From: Polytrichum commune
Taxonomy: Eukaryota; Streptophyta; Polytrichopsida; Polytrichales; Polytrichaceae
Direction of reading: 5' to 3'
Length of the DNA stretch: 60,000 nt
Assembly (NCBI GenBank): GCA_950295325.1
Contig: OX485804.1
Coordinates: 27,964,001-28,024,000 of the forward strand
Positions within the stretch are counted from its first letter, which is position 1. Every line of letters begins with the position of its first letter. Under the pieces are notes generated by a model. The model was given only the letters and a program-made list of their open reading frames with translations. It had not been told where the DNA came from and ran no database searches. The translations under genes and the position numbers were made by a program. This document shows positions 46,440 to 57,002 of this stretch, piece after piece.

Positions 46440-46550
46440 ATGAGAGATTTCGCCTCCCCTTCAAGTGGATTTGTTTTCCCGGTTCTTGAGTCATTCTTGG
46501 CATTGGTCGCTTAGCCTTGTGTGTGTATGTGTGTGTGTGTGTGTATATAT
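46440..46550 (+). mobile_element. LINE family L, 3'-terminal fragment (L5) with microsatellite tail
   Basis: CGCCTCCCCTTCAAGTGG, TTCTTGAGTCATTCTTGGCA and GGTCGCTTAGCCTTGTGTG parallel the L 3' UTR. (GT)n(AT)n follows where the other copies have an A-rich tail. Confidence 0.6.
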
Positions 46551-47369
46551 ATAACAAATCAAAAGATATCGTGGGTCACATGAGTGTGGTCACCAAGCTA
46601 ACTTAAATAGACCCATGTTGGGACTCTAACCCCTAAAATCGTACATTATGATTAAATACTTACACATACTTATATACTTACATGCGGATAGATAGATACA
46701 TACATACATACATATGTACACATTCAACCAACATCAGTGTCCGGGGAGATTTTTGGGCATAATCGGTCGAGATCCTAGTGTTTTCAAGTCCAACTGGTTA
46801 CACGATGGCATCTTTTGGTTTTTCTTTATTAGATTGGAATAAGGAATTGAGATATAAGGAAATATATATAGGAAGGTATGCTGGTATAATAGGAAGGTAT
46901 GCTGGTATCTCATATATCTCACCTATATATATATATATATATATATTGGAATAGATCGAGACAGAAGCCATTCCTGTATATAGTATATTAGCATGTGGCT
47001 CCAAATTCTGACCCTTTTCATTCTTTTTGCAGAGCATTTGACAAATATACACACGACACCACTCAAGCAAAGGTTAAGTGCCAACATTTATCCTCGTAGC
47101 CCAACCTCCGGACTCCCCGGAGGTCGAGAATTGGCAAGCATCGGCCACTACAAAACACCACCGAGGGATGGATCCACAACAACACATTTGACAACTGGAA
47201 GGGGATGGATCCCCCATGGATATGTTTTGGATATTCAGTCTCCCCCAAACTTGGGCCCAACCCCAACACTGGAATCTCGTTGCCTTGCCTAAACATGGAC
47301 TGTTGAGGTTCACATGTGAGCAAATCACAATTATCCTTCCTAAAAACACTAAATCAAGCTCCTCCAACT

Positions 47370-48285
47370 TTTTCTTTTTCTTTTTTTGAGACAGAAGGCC
47401 AACCGAGCCAACGCCAAAATTGAATACCACAAAAAGGAAAAGCACACCCTCACCGAGGGGAGGCGGGGCCCCTCGGGCGTGAAAACACCGCCACGTAAAA
47501 GAAACAAGAACCGACCCCAACCAAGGACAACTCCCGGGACCCACCAACCCAAGGACAACCGCCTAACCGCCAGGACACCCGGACCCCCGGACCCCCGAAG
47601 AGGCCTAAGAGCATCACCACCCATCCTACAAAATGCAGGGTGGATCATCCTCACAATAAGTTCAAGTCACCTGGTTTGCAAGCCGGGTGACCCACCCATG
47701 ACTTGTATACAAGGTGATAAAACAAGGAAGAAACAAAAGCAAGATGAATCTCATTGGTACCTTGGAAATCGGAGAGGAATATGGAGTTTGTCCTTTGTTG
47801 TTTAGGGGGCTCCTTTTTGTTTTGGGGGCAGAGCTCCGACTTGCAAAATGACCCCAATTTGCAAGCCAACCTCAACTTCCAAGCCGGCCCTACCAACAAA
47901 TCATCCGTTTTGCAAGATGGGTGGGGCACTTTTGCAAGCCGCCTCTCACAATATAAGTTCAAGTCATCCGTTTTTCAGGATGGGTGGTGATGCTCTAACC
48001 TACCTATCTACGATGTCTTTTCCAATTCCACTCAACATGGAGATCATGTTGTCTACAAAGAACACTCCTAGCGCCCCACGTCTTGTCAAAACCTTGGAGC
48101 ATGGCCACCTTTGAGAAGCTACTAATCTTGATTTGTGCCATCACCTGCTTCCATGCCATCTTGGCGTAAATAATCAATTCATCCCAAATATGTTGCTTAA
48201 CCTTAGATTCATGCCGTTGTGACTAGTTGAACACTTTGTCATTTCGTTCGATCCAAATGGTCCAAAGGGTAATGCCCCTAAGAAG
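47370..48285 (-). mobile_element. LINE family L, 5'-truncated copy L2, split by MITE F5
   Basis: Read on the reverse strand it holds the end of the L coding region (matching 49322-49580 of L1), the 3' UTR with the GC-rich GAGGGGCCCCGCCTCCCCTC motif, and an A-rich tail after TTCTGTCTC. MITE F5 at 47609-47995 interrupts it. Similarity to L1 ends at ~48285. Confidence 0.85.
47609..47995. mobile_element. Harbinger/Tourist-like MITE F5, 387 bp, nested in LINE L2
   Basis: Perfect TAA target duplication (47606-47608, 47996-47998). Perfect inverted ends GAGCATCACCACCCATCCT (19 bp). GAGCATC is a common start for plant Tourist-like elements. GCAAGCC and TCAAGTCA words repeat near the ends. It is non-coding. 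Confidence 0.93.
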
Positions 48286-49048
48286 GGCTCCTCCAACTCT
48301 TGGACTCAACAAGAATTTGGAGGGAATGAACATTCGAAGTTGTAGGCCGATTGTAGCCGATCTTCGAGATGAAGCACTAATAGGCCGTCTACATGTATTG
48401 GTGGTGGGTTGCAGTGAACAGGCGAACTCCGTTCATTGCCGCCAGTAAATGTGGGCGAGAACCGGGGAACACTGGTGGTTAGGTACAAATGAACTGGTCG
48501 AGTTTGAGAAATAACCCAGTTGAAGTTCGAGACTATAGGAGGATTCTATACCTAGTTATAGAGGGATATGAATTCGTGGCCTCTACGTAAACTCGCTTAT
48601 TGCAAAGGTGAAAACGTAGTGAATTATCTTGGGCGAAAATTTTCTTGTAGTGTGGAATCACCTTGAGCAAAATTATATGATAGTGCAAAATTACCTTGCG
48701 CATCAGCGAATGAGTGAGTGGCAGGACCGATGTGCCCAATCGCTGCCACTGCTGTAAAGCGAGTTTAAAGTTCAACCTTGCTGGTGGGAGTCGCCAACTA
48801 ACCTCACCACCAATTGTGGGGAGGCTGTAAGTTACACAAACTCTAGACACACACCACTAGTGACCATGACCAACCCAACAAAATTATCCCCACCATGAGA
48901 TGATCGCCTAGTGGCCAGAGGGTCATGATCTCACAAGGATCCACTCCCAGAGTTCTCACTTCCGCAATTGGGAACCTGCATTATAACAAGTGTAGGAAGT
49001 TGTTTCGGGGGGGGGGGGGGGTTGTGAGGTTAAGGCACGGGTTAAGGT
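48286..49048. other. Spacer with possible SINE-like segment
   Basis: No gene was recognised. At 48904-48962 an A-box-like GCCTAGTGG and a weak B-box-like GAGTTCTCACTTCC lie ~45 bp apart, as in tRNA-derived SINEs, but no A tail or target duplication was seen. G15 lies at 49007-49021. Confidence 0.3.
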
Positions 49049-51400
49049 TTGTTTGTTTTTGTTTTTTTGTTTTTGAGACAGAAGGCCAACTTAGCCAACG
49101 CCAAAGTGAATTAAAACCAACAACAAACACGCCCTCACCGAGGGGAGGCGGGGCCCCTCAAGCGTGAGACACCGCCACGTAAAGAAAACCACACAACCGA
49201 CAACCGTCATGGACAACCCACCGAACACCCCCCCCCCCCCCACCCCACTGGCCAAGGACCACCCCTAACCACCAAACCCACGCACATGCGCGGGCTTAAC
49301 TATCTACCAACTTTCCTTTTTCTAGTTCCACTCAATATGCAAATCGTGTCTCCTACAAAGAACGTTCCTCGCTCCCCAAGTTTTGTCAAAGCCTTGAAGC
49401 ATAGCCACCGCAAAGAAATTGCTAATCTTAATTTGTTCAAGCACATGTTTCCATGCCGCTCTGGCGTAAATGATAAGTTCGTCCCATATTCTTTGCTTGA
49501 CCTTAGACTCATGCCATTACTCATGATTGAACACTTTATCATTGCATTCGATCCAAATGGTCCAAAGTGTAATGCCCCTCAAAATGTGCCAAACTTTGGT
49601 CATTTTTCCAAACTTCCTAGGAATCCTTTCTCCAAACAATGCTTGTTTACAATTGAAGTTGTCATAATTGCCCGTTCTAACTCCACAAAGTTCATGCATA
49701 ATGAATGTGGCCCATCTCCAGGCCCTCCTTGCTTGGATACAGTCCCAAAATTTATGCTTGACCGATTCACTAGTTTTAGGAAGGCAAAATACACATTGTT
49801 TAGAGATTGAAGTCGGTGCGACACTCATTGACTGCAACCACTTTGTGCCAGATTGACCAAATGAATGCAACTTCTTTCCCAGCCCTAAGCGGGTCCCAAA
49901 CTTGAGACCAATAATACCTATAGTTACCCGGGAGATAACCTTTGTCATTTATCTGCAGCGCAAGTGGTGCTCGGGTTCCTGTTAATGATAGAGTCACGCC
50001 CATCCTTGGTAGTGTAGTTGAGAAAGTGGCTTCCATCAATCCATCGCTAGCGATTCGGGTCCCACCCAAGGGTAGCCAATTTACCATAGAACAAAATGAT
50101 CTTTTCTTTTTGCCCTTCCTTTTTAGGCCCTCTATTGGTATGGATAATCTTAACCTTATGAAAGTAACTGTCAATCTCTCCAAGAGGTCGTTTCCAAACT
50201 CTAAGGCATCTAGAGTAGGTACCTACCGTATAGCACTGCACCGGGAAAAACAAAGTGATATTGTGCCACTGTAAGCATTCCGGCACGAAGTCCGATTCGC
50301 ATTGAAAGACAAAGGCCGGGTCGTCCTCACCCGTTACATAAAATCCGAGCCATTATCCAGGGTATGCAATGTCTTCATTCTTGTCTAATAGATTGCGTCA
50401 TTGTCTTGCAAATCTTGTTGGTCAACTCCTCCCAATCACCTAGGTCCATATTAGTGAGCCTAAATTTCTCCTGCGTTCTCTCCCATGTGAGAAAGTTCTG
50501 TTGATTGTTGTCCCAAATTTCATCAACACATCGTATCCATTGCAGTAGAGGTGTAGGCCTTTGTGGTAGGCAAACCCCTTGCTCAGAAGTTCCACTCCAT
50601 CCGACCACCATATATTTGAGTGTAATAATTTCATCCATGTGCGTGGCGGGATTTGATATAGCCCTTTAACCATAACCTTCCACGTTTTACTAATGTGTCC
50701 CCAAATTTTTGACCCCGGAAATCCTTGATGTTTTTTGCTAGTGAACCAATCAAGACTAGCCCCCATCTACTTCCTCAATGTGGGTTGAACCTTGCCAACA
50801 TGTATCGTAGCATAAGTTGAAGTTAGATTCCACCGGCTCCATAGTCTTGACGATCCATTTGCATAAGAGGCTAGTCTTGGCCACCTTTGGGTCAACTAGC
50901 CCTAAGCCGCCATATTTCTTCTTCAGACAACACTCTCTCCAACTTACTCTAATGCGTGTAAGTTGTTCCTTCCCTTACCAAAGATAGTTATAAATTGCTC
51001 CTCTAATTTTATTTAAGATCTTGTTGGACCCTCTCCAAACCGTGATGAAGAACCACAGGGTAAAAAATAACACTTGGTTGCATATTACCGCTCTTCCGGA
51101 AAATGAGAGTTTCATTGTGCTCCAGTAGTCAAGTTTTTTAGAAATTTTCCGATAAAGAAAATTGTCTACGTCTTGCATATTGAGGTTAAGCCCGAGGGGG
51201 TTGCCGAATAATTTGGATAAATCTCTTTCCTCTGCCCATTGCCAATTGTACCCATTCAACCATTCAGGTTTATGTGTGTATTTATCAAACCAGTATGCGC
51301 ACGACTTCTCCCAGTTAATTTCCATTCCAAACATTGCGCTAAAAACCTTGAGAAGATGTACCAATTCGTCCACGTATTTTTGTTGCTCCTATAGCATTAC
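49049..51400 (-). mobile_element. LINE family L (L1 clade), 5'-truncated copy L1
   Basis: The 3' end lies at ~49049, where the reverse strand reads TTCTGTCTC followed by an A-rich (AAAAAC)n tail. Upstream come a ~250 bp 3' UTR and a decayed coding region back to ~51400, beyond which no coding similarity was recognised. C14 (49228-49241) sits in the 3' UTR. Confidence 0.85.
49322..51373 (-). pseudogene. LINE reverse transcriptase C-terminal half, decayed
   Basis: In 5'-3' order on the reverse strand: a segment after the RT palm (DELVHLLKVFSAMFGMEINW, KSCAYW, KISKKLDYWSTMKLSFSGR, 51373-50975), a connector (50766-50375), WSQVWDPLRAGKEVAFIW and SIWHKVV (~49930-49840), a zinc motif C-x2-C-x8-H-x4-C (CVFCLPKTSESVKHKFWDC), then TLWTIWIE and a stop (NHE*WHESK, where L3 has Q). 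It ends at 49322-49324 after DLHIEWN. At least four frame breaks make it non-functional. The zinc motif and GR.x(n)-V..Q pattern fit plant L1-type LINEs. Confidence 0.82.
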
Positions 51401-51664
51401 CTCTCCTTCTCCCATCTCATGTCATAGCTCCTTCCCCAATTGGTTTCAAAAACCTATTTTGAGGAGTTTAGCAACTTCCGTGGTGAGAGAGCTTTTTTTC
51501 CTTCTTCTTGAATCATAGCAACCCATCCACTCATGGTAGGCTAAAGAAGGGAATTCATCACACCACTTGACATGGGCTATTAAATAAATTCAAATTTCTA
51601 GCGCCCATGATCGAACATATGTAACTGCAAATTTACGCCACATGTATCCTATCCCTACCCCATC
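51401..51664. other. Junction region upstream of LINE L1
   Basis: The true 5' limit of the truncated LINE may fall here. No recognisable motif. Confidence 0.25.
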
Positions 51665-53000
51665 CAACTATGAACCCAAACTCATGTTCTCATATTAGTT
51701 TAGGGCTTAGATGCCATTAGATTTAGTATTTGAATTTATTTTAAATACTCCAAAATATAAAAAGAGTGTAAGGGTTTTAGTTGAATTGGATTTAAGCTTA
51801 AGGGTTGTGATTGATTTATTAGATTTAGTTCTTATTTAGTTAGTTAGTTAGATTAAGTGGTTAGACTTATAAGAGGATTAGTTTAGGGGTATTTTATAAA
51901 TGAGGCAAGGTTGATTTTGCTGGCCACTTCAGGACAGAGATTGCCCATTCAAGGCATTGAGGACCAATCGCCCTAGTAATTTACGGGGCAGGGTTCGGTG
52001 GCTACAGGGTCGGCTGTCGAACTGAGTTCTCTCTCTTCTTTTGCATTGTTCCTCCCAGCTCACGGCTGGTCACGCTGGTGAGGCAGCGTGGCTGTTGGTT
52101 ATGGTGGGTGACTCGTGAGATGGGTGGCTGCTGGCTAAAATTGCGAGCTTGAGGGAAGCTGATGGGAAGAGGAGCGAGGCTTAGTGCCTACTGGCATTGA
52201 GATCAAGAGCTGCAAGCTCGGTGGGGGTTCGGCATTTGGGAATTTTCAGGAGCGGGGAGAAGGAATGGATAGGCTGCGGACTCAGGAGAGAGATCTGGGT
52301 GACTCGGTGAACTAATGTGTGTTGGATTGCTGCTTAAAAACTAAAAATGACAGAAGAGGGAAGCTCTTACAGCTAATGACTAGAGGTTAAATTTCATGTT
52401 ATGAACTGCTTGGAATTTAGTGGATTGGATCTCGAAGAGAGACCTTGGGTATTTCAGTGTCCCCTGGGTTAAATTCCAACTCAATTACGAGGGGATCAGG
52501 AGATGAGCGATCATACGGGGAGGGCAGAATCATTTGTACCAGGCTATGAGGCGAATCGGAGGCCAACCTGGAGCTGGATTAGGAGCTGCGACGGCAGCTG
52601 GGAGGCACCGAGGAGCGGTTGCGGAGTTTGAGTAGCTGACTGAGGTCACAGAGGCACTGACGGGCTGCAACCCTGGGTGAACAGCGTGATGCCACCTCCG
52701 CTGGGCCGAGACTGAGGGTCTCGCATTTAACCAAGGGGTAGCTGAAGGGTGTGGGCACTAGGGGATGAGCTGGGTTTAGTGAAAACAAGAAGGGATTAAG
52801 CAAAAAGGGGATCAGGGGAGTTGGTTAGTAGTGTTAAGCTAAGTGGGCATTAGTGCATGGGTAGTATTTAGTGAAAGTATTTAGTGGGAGAGTAGTTGTG
52901 ATAGTGAGTTTGTGAGTGTACGATCACAAGGGCCCATAGTGTTTTTGAACACTTTAACCTTGTGCTCTAATTAATAAATTATGGGCTTAATGTTGAATTG
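51665..53000 (+). other. Transcription-unit-like segment without a long frame
   Basis: An AT-rich leader reaches a TATA-like TTTATAAATG near 51893. About 0.9 kb of GC-rich sequence follows (51910-52830), then ATTAATAAATT near 52969 as a possible polyadenylation signal. No conserved reading frame. The layout suits an LTR or a non-coding transcript, but no TG..CA ends with a target duplication could be set. Confidence 0.3.
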
Positions 53001-54159
53001 TTGAACTCATGGGATCCAAGGGCATTGGAATTCTCTCATTCCCAAAACATATGTCAGTTCTGGACTCCCACTTGGACTAGGACGAAATCAAGGGTGGGGG
53101 TTTTGGCATGATACCAACCCCCACATGACTCCATCTCGAGACCTCTTTGATCCCAACCACACCCCCACCAACCATAACATTATTATATACCCCCCCCCCC
53201 CCTTTCTCCTTCCCACCTAGTCCAAACAACCTACACGGCTAGCACTAATGTTCTCATAGAGCCCTCCACCAGAGGTAAGAGTAGCCCCCAGGCCAAGAGG
53301 CTCTTCAGTCACATTCACTTCCTACATAAGTTGGCATTCTACTATTATTACAAATTATTGCATCCTCATTAGATTGTGTACTCAAGACATTGTTGTCCTC
53401 ATAAAGAAGTCAATAATATTGTATGTTTTGTTTGACGCCAACTTTTGAGGGTTTTGGTGTCTCATCCTGTATGATGAGGGGACCTTCAAACTCATTGTCG
53501 ATATCACCATTCTCATTCTTTGATTTCTCTTCTCCAACATTAACAAACTCTAATGCTCTCTTGTGGTGAGCAATCTTTTATGTTGCCCATGTCATTTCAC
53601 CGTTACCCTCATCTCTTGAGAACCCATGGTCTTAACTTGAATGCTTAGGGCATTATCTTGTTTTTTTAATAGAATGGTTACTTCTGTGTCATTAGATTTG
53701 AGGTTTCTTATGTGTTTGCCCAATGGTTGCGACAAAAGCTACAACATGTTTGTGCTCATTCTCTCCTCTTTTCCAATAAATGTTAGGGCCTTTCAACTAC
53801 AGTTGAGGATGTACCTTGTCAGTTCATATGTCTCTCAAATGCTTCCACATATGGGATATCATGTGGATCCATGTGAATGCATGTAGATCACCATGAGATC
53901 CAAGATCGAGCAATTAGTATTTCTCATATTGTGGACATGTTGAAAGTCATCTATATCCACTTTGTCTTTTGCCATAATATTGGCTCACAAGTAGAGATCC
54001 ATATCATCTCAAAGGTTTGTTCTTTCGAGAGTTTGTTCCACAATCTTACACATGGTGTTGCCAATTGTGGCATGCATGTCACTGCAAGGTTAAGTGATCA
54101 TAGTCGACTAACACCATGTGATGTAGTTGGCCACCACCTCCAATCTCCAATGCAATATT
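53001..54159. other. Intergenic DNA
   Basis: No gene supported. C13 lies at 53190-53202. Two short + frames (53641-53886, 53877-54200) have no recognisable domain. Confidence 0.3.
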
Positions 54160-54845
54160 GCAGACCTTGGACAGCTGGCCAACTAGCATCACCTAGCTAA
54201 ATTTCACTTGTCACTTGGCTTTAGCTAGTTAGGTTCACCGAACCTAGGATTTTTACCTAGCTTTAGTTTGTTAACTTCGGCTAGCTGAAAAGTTGTGTGA
54301 CATGCATATTCATTTGAAACCATAGGGAAATCCATTAGAACGAAACCAAACAATATATATTGGTTGTATTGCTCTCGGTTGGCTCTGTATTTTCATGTTG
54401 TTGCACAAGGAAATTGAAAGGCTTAAAATCAACACGTATAATTGGCTTCCTCACTTTTGACTGACACTAGTGATGGATCTTCTTCTTCTTCTTAATCATC
54501 GGAATTGTCAATGTCATCTGGCAATTCAGGACAAGATGGAATCAAGGTGTTCCAAAACGAAGATTCTGCAACATTTGTTGGATTATTAGGAATAAGTTCA
54601 TGTTCAGTTTCAAAACCATCGATGCTTCAATGAGTATAGGTTTCAAAGATGATCATTTGCGTGCAATGACATCATTCATTCCACCGAGATTACATTCAGA
54701 ATCCAGCTAGCTAGCTTTCCTTGCCCGGATTATGGCACTTAGTTTTAGCTAGTTATTATTTTGAGGCATCAAATTCTTGCGTAGGTTTAGCTAGTTAGAG
54801 CTTTTAGCTAGCTAAATAGTTGCCCACTTAGTTAGTTCTCCGAGG
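54160..54845. repeat. TAGCTAG-rich inverted segments
   Basis: TTTAGCTAGTTA-type words cluster at 54195-54290 and 54705-54835 on both sides of unrelated sequence, suggesting the ends of an old inverted-repeat element. No clean terminus was found. Confidence 0.35.
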
Positions 54846-54879
54846 TCTACAATATTGGTTTCCTAACATGCATCTACTA

Positions 54880-55071
54880 CTAACTTGACACAAAATCTAG
54901 GATCTCGGGCCCATTAACCTCTTCCAATGATTCAATTATTTTCATTGATTGATTTGTGTGCTCAAAGGGGATGTTGTGTAGGGTGACCCATGTAGGGATG
55001 GCACAACCGTATGTATTTGTCATGATCAAACCTTGAGATCCAATCCTACAATACATGTTGGCATGCTTCAA
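54880..55071 (-). pseudogene. Possible LINE ORF1-like (DUF4283-type) fragment
   Basis: The reverse frame has AIPTWVTLHNIPFEHTNQS followed by a hydrophobic helix-like MKIIESL, recalling the W-V-x-L-x-x-[IL]-P stretch of plant LINE/gag DUF4283 proteins. It is very short and isolated. Confidence 0.25.
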
Positions 55072-55259
55072 CCTACAAAGAGGGAGAAGTTGGGAGTTGG
55101 GCTAGACTAGTTATTGGCAAGAAACACATTGGATTTACATGACCAAGGTTTGAGGACATATTAGCAAGCCATGGAAAATCATGCTTATGGGTACTTACCA
55201 ACTCCCTTCCCACAACCTCCCTGAATTGCTCCACCCTAACATTTGGTGATTGAGCTAAT

Positions 55260-56728
55260 GAATAATGGTTTCACCTATGCTAGAGACCATGAATGGCCTC
55301 AAAAAATGATTCAATGTGTTGACAATGTCTAAGACAATGAGCTTTGTGCCTTTCTCTCGTGGGACGAGACCCGAGATAAATTCAATCTCACCTTAGCGGA
55401 CTCCAACAATTGGATTCTTCTTACCTCTAAGATCATTGACCAATGGTGACATTTGCTGGAAAACAATTTGGACATCATTTTTCCCAAGTAATGGGTAGGC
55501 TTTTGCAAAGACTGAGAAGCGGATCCGACATTTGTTACTAGGTGCTCATATGAATTTACTCCACCATGCACTAACACCACCTCTCCATGCATGTTACTCA
55601 TAAATACTACAAGGTTGGCACCTACTCTAGATGCCTTAGTGAGTGGAAGAAACCTACATGGACATGACCAATTTCTTTCATGAGGAACCCTAATTGACGA
55701 CAACGAGTGGGATGCTACCTATTCCTCAACTACACCACCAAGTTTGGTAGGATGGGAATTAATACCATGAACTATGGGATCAAGAGGGCGGCTAACAAGT
55801 GGCAAGGCTACTTTTCAGGGAACTATAGGTTCTACTAGTCTCAAGTTTGGGACCCAACCCGTTCGCAAAGAAGCCACCTTCGTGTGGTCCATTTGGCATA
55901 AGGTTGTTGCCATCAACCGATAAAGGGCTCACATCGCCTCGGCATCTCTCCCCAAGCAATGTGTTATTTTTAGTCTTCCCAACATTAGCAAGTCTGTCAA
56001 ACACAAGGTTCGGGAATGCATTCAAGTGAGGTGTGCTTGGCGGTGGGTCACCTTCATCATGCATGAGCTTTCTGGGGTTTAGGACTAGCAACTATGATAG
56101 TCTTAGTTGGAAGCAAACCCTCTTTGAGGAAAGAATTCCCAAAAAGTTTGCTAAGAAAATCAAGATTTGGCACCTCTTCTACAACATTAAGGTATGTGGG
56201 TGTTATTTGACTTGTTTTTAATGTTCTCTAACTTCTACCAATTAAATTTACACAACAAAACTTGTGTTGCATCAGCAAATCTACAATGAAACAAATGCAA
56301 AAACTATATTGAAAATCATACCTCCCCAAATGTACTTATGAATATCAAATTGCATGTTTGTTGATTTCTTAATTGGATATGTAGGTCCTCCCAACTGTGT
56401 TTGCTATTGAGTGTAGAGTAGATGTTAATATTTGAAGATTTAGTCCAAACTCTTTTAAACATGTGCTTTAATGATGTTTGCTTTTTGATCCTCACTAAAC
56501 CACATCTAAATCAAATATAGGGGTCCAATTTTGAAAATGAGCCACTTAAGACCCATCTACCTTACCCTTTGGATGAGTTGGATTGAACAAAATAATGGGG
56601 TGCTCAACCATGAACAATGGCATGAGTCCAAAATTAAACACCTTATTTGGGGCAACCTCATTATATATGCCCAGGTGGCTTGGGAAAGGGCAGTCAAATG
56701 TGTTATGATTAGCACCTATTCGGCCTAA
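55260..56728 (+). pseudogene. LINE L3 coding remnant
   Basis: Several frames and stops interrupt the RT C-terminal region. The last part (56562-56728) keeps LNHEQWHESKIKHLIWGNLI, then AQVAWERAVKCVMI, which shows that L1 has a Q-to-stop change at the same place. The insertion at 56191-56561 cuts between WHLFYNIK and TLWMSWIE. Confidence 0.75.
56191..56561 (-). mobile_element. MITE family F1, copy J, nested in LINE L3
   Basis: Flanked by TAA (56188-56190) and TTA (56562-56564). Ends GGTATGTGGGTGTTA and, inverted, GGTAGATGGGTCTTA. The interior is collinear with copy I at 11875-12246. Comparison with uninterrupted L1 shows the LINE sequence resuming at the expected codon on both sides. Confidence 0.9.
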
Positions 56729-57002
56729 ACCCTTCTCAAAGGTTTTGATGAAACTTGGGGTGCTAGGAATGTTCTTTGTAGATGGGATAGAATGAAAATC
56801 ACATGAAATTGAAAATGACAACATATGTAGGTAGTTGGTCACTTTGATCGCTTGGTGGGGTTCTTGTTACTTGGTTCATTGTTACTTTTTACATGGCGGT
56901 GTGCCGCATTTGAGGGGTTCCACCTACCCTCAAAGTGGGTTCTCTCTCTCTCTTGTTTTCTTGAAATTAAAGATTCCCTCAAGGGCTACCCTGAAAAAAA
57001 AA

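Larger units (their letters stand above)
55250..57002 (+). mobile_element. LINE family L, copy L3, split by MITE F1 copy J
   Basis: The same family as L1 in the opposite orientation. From 55260 the + strand reads IQCVDNV, FLSWDETRDKFNL and W.LLTSKI, matching CVDEIWDN, FLTWERTQEKFRL and WEELTNKI of L1. Then SQVWDPTR, ERIPKKFAKKIKIWHLF, and after the MITE TLWMSWIEQNNGVLNHEQWH. The 3' UTR (ACATGGCGGTGTG) ends in A9 at 56994-57002. Confidence 0.82.

Noticed and set aside
47063-47805. Several overlapping open frames in both directions
   Set aside because: They cover a LINE 3' UTR and a MITE; composition is driven by GC-rich, low-complexity repeat text.
48904-48962. tRNA gene or definite SINE
   Set aside because: The A-box is passable, but the B-box is poor, no cloverleaf could be drawn, and there is no tail or target duplication; kept only as a low-confidence note.
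51665-53090. Solo LTR with TG..CA ends
   Set aside because: Candidate ends near 51669 and 53048 are not bracketed by matching 4-6 bp repeats.
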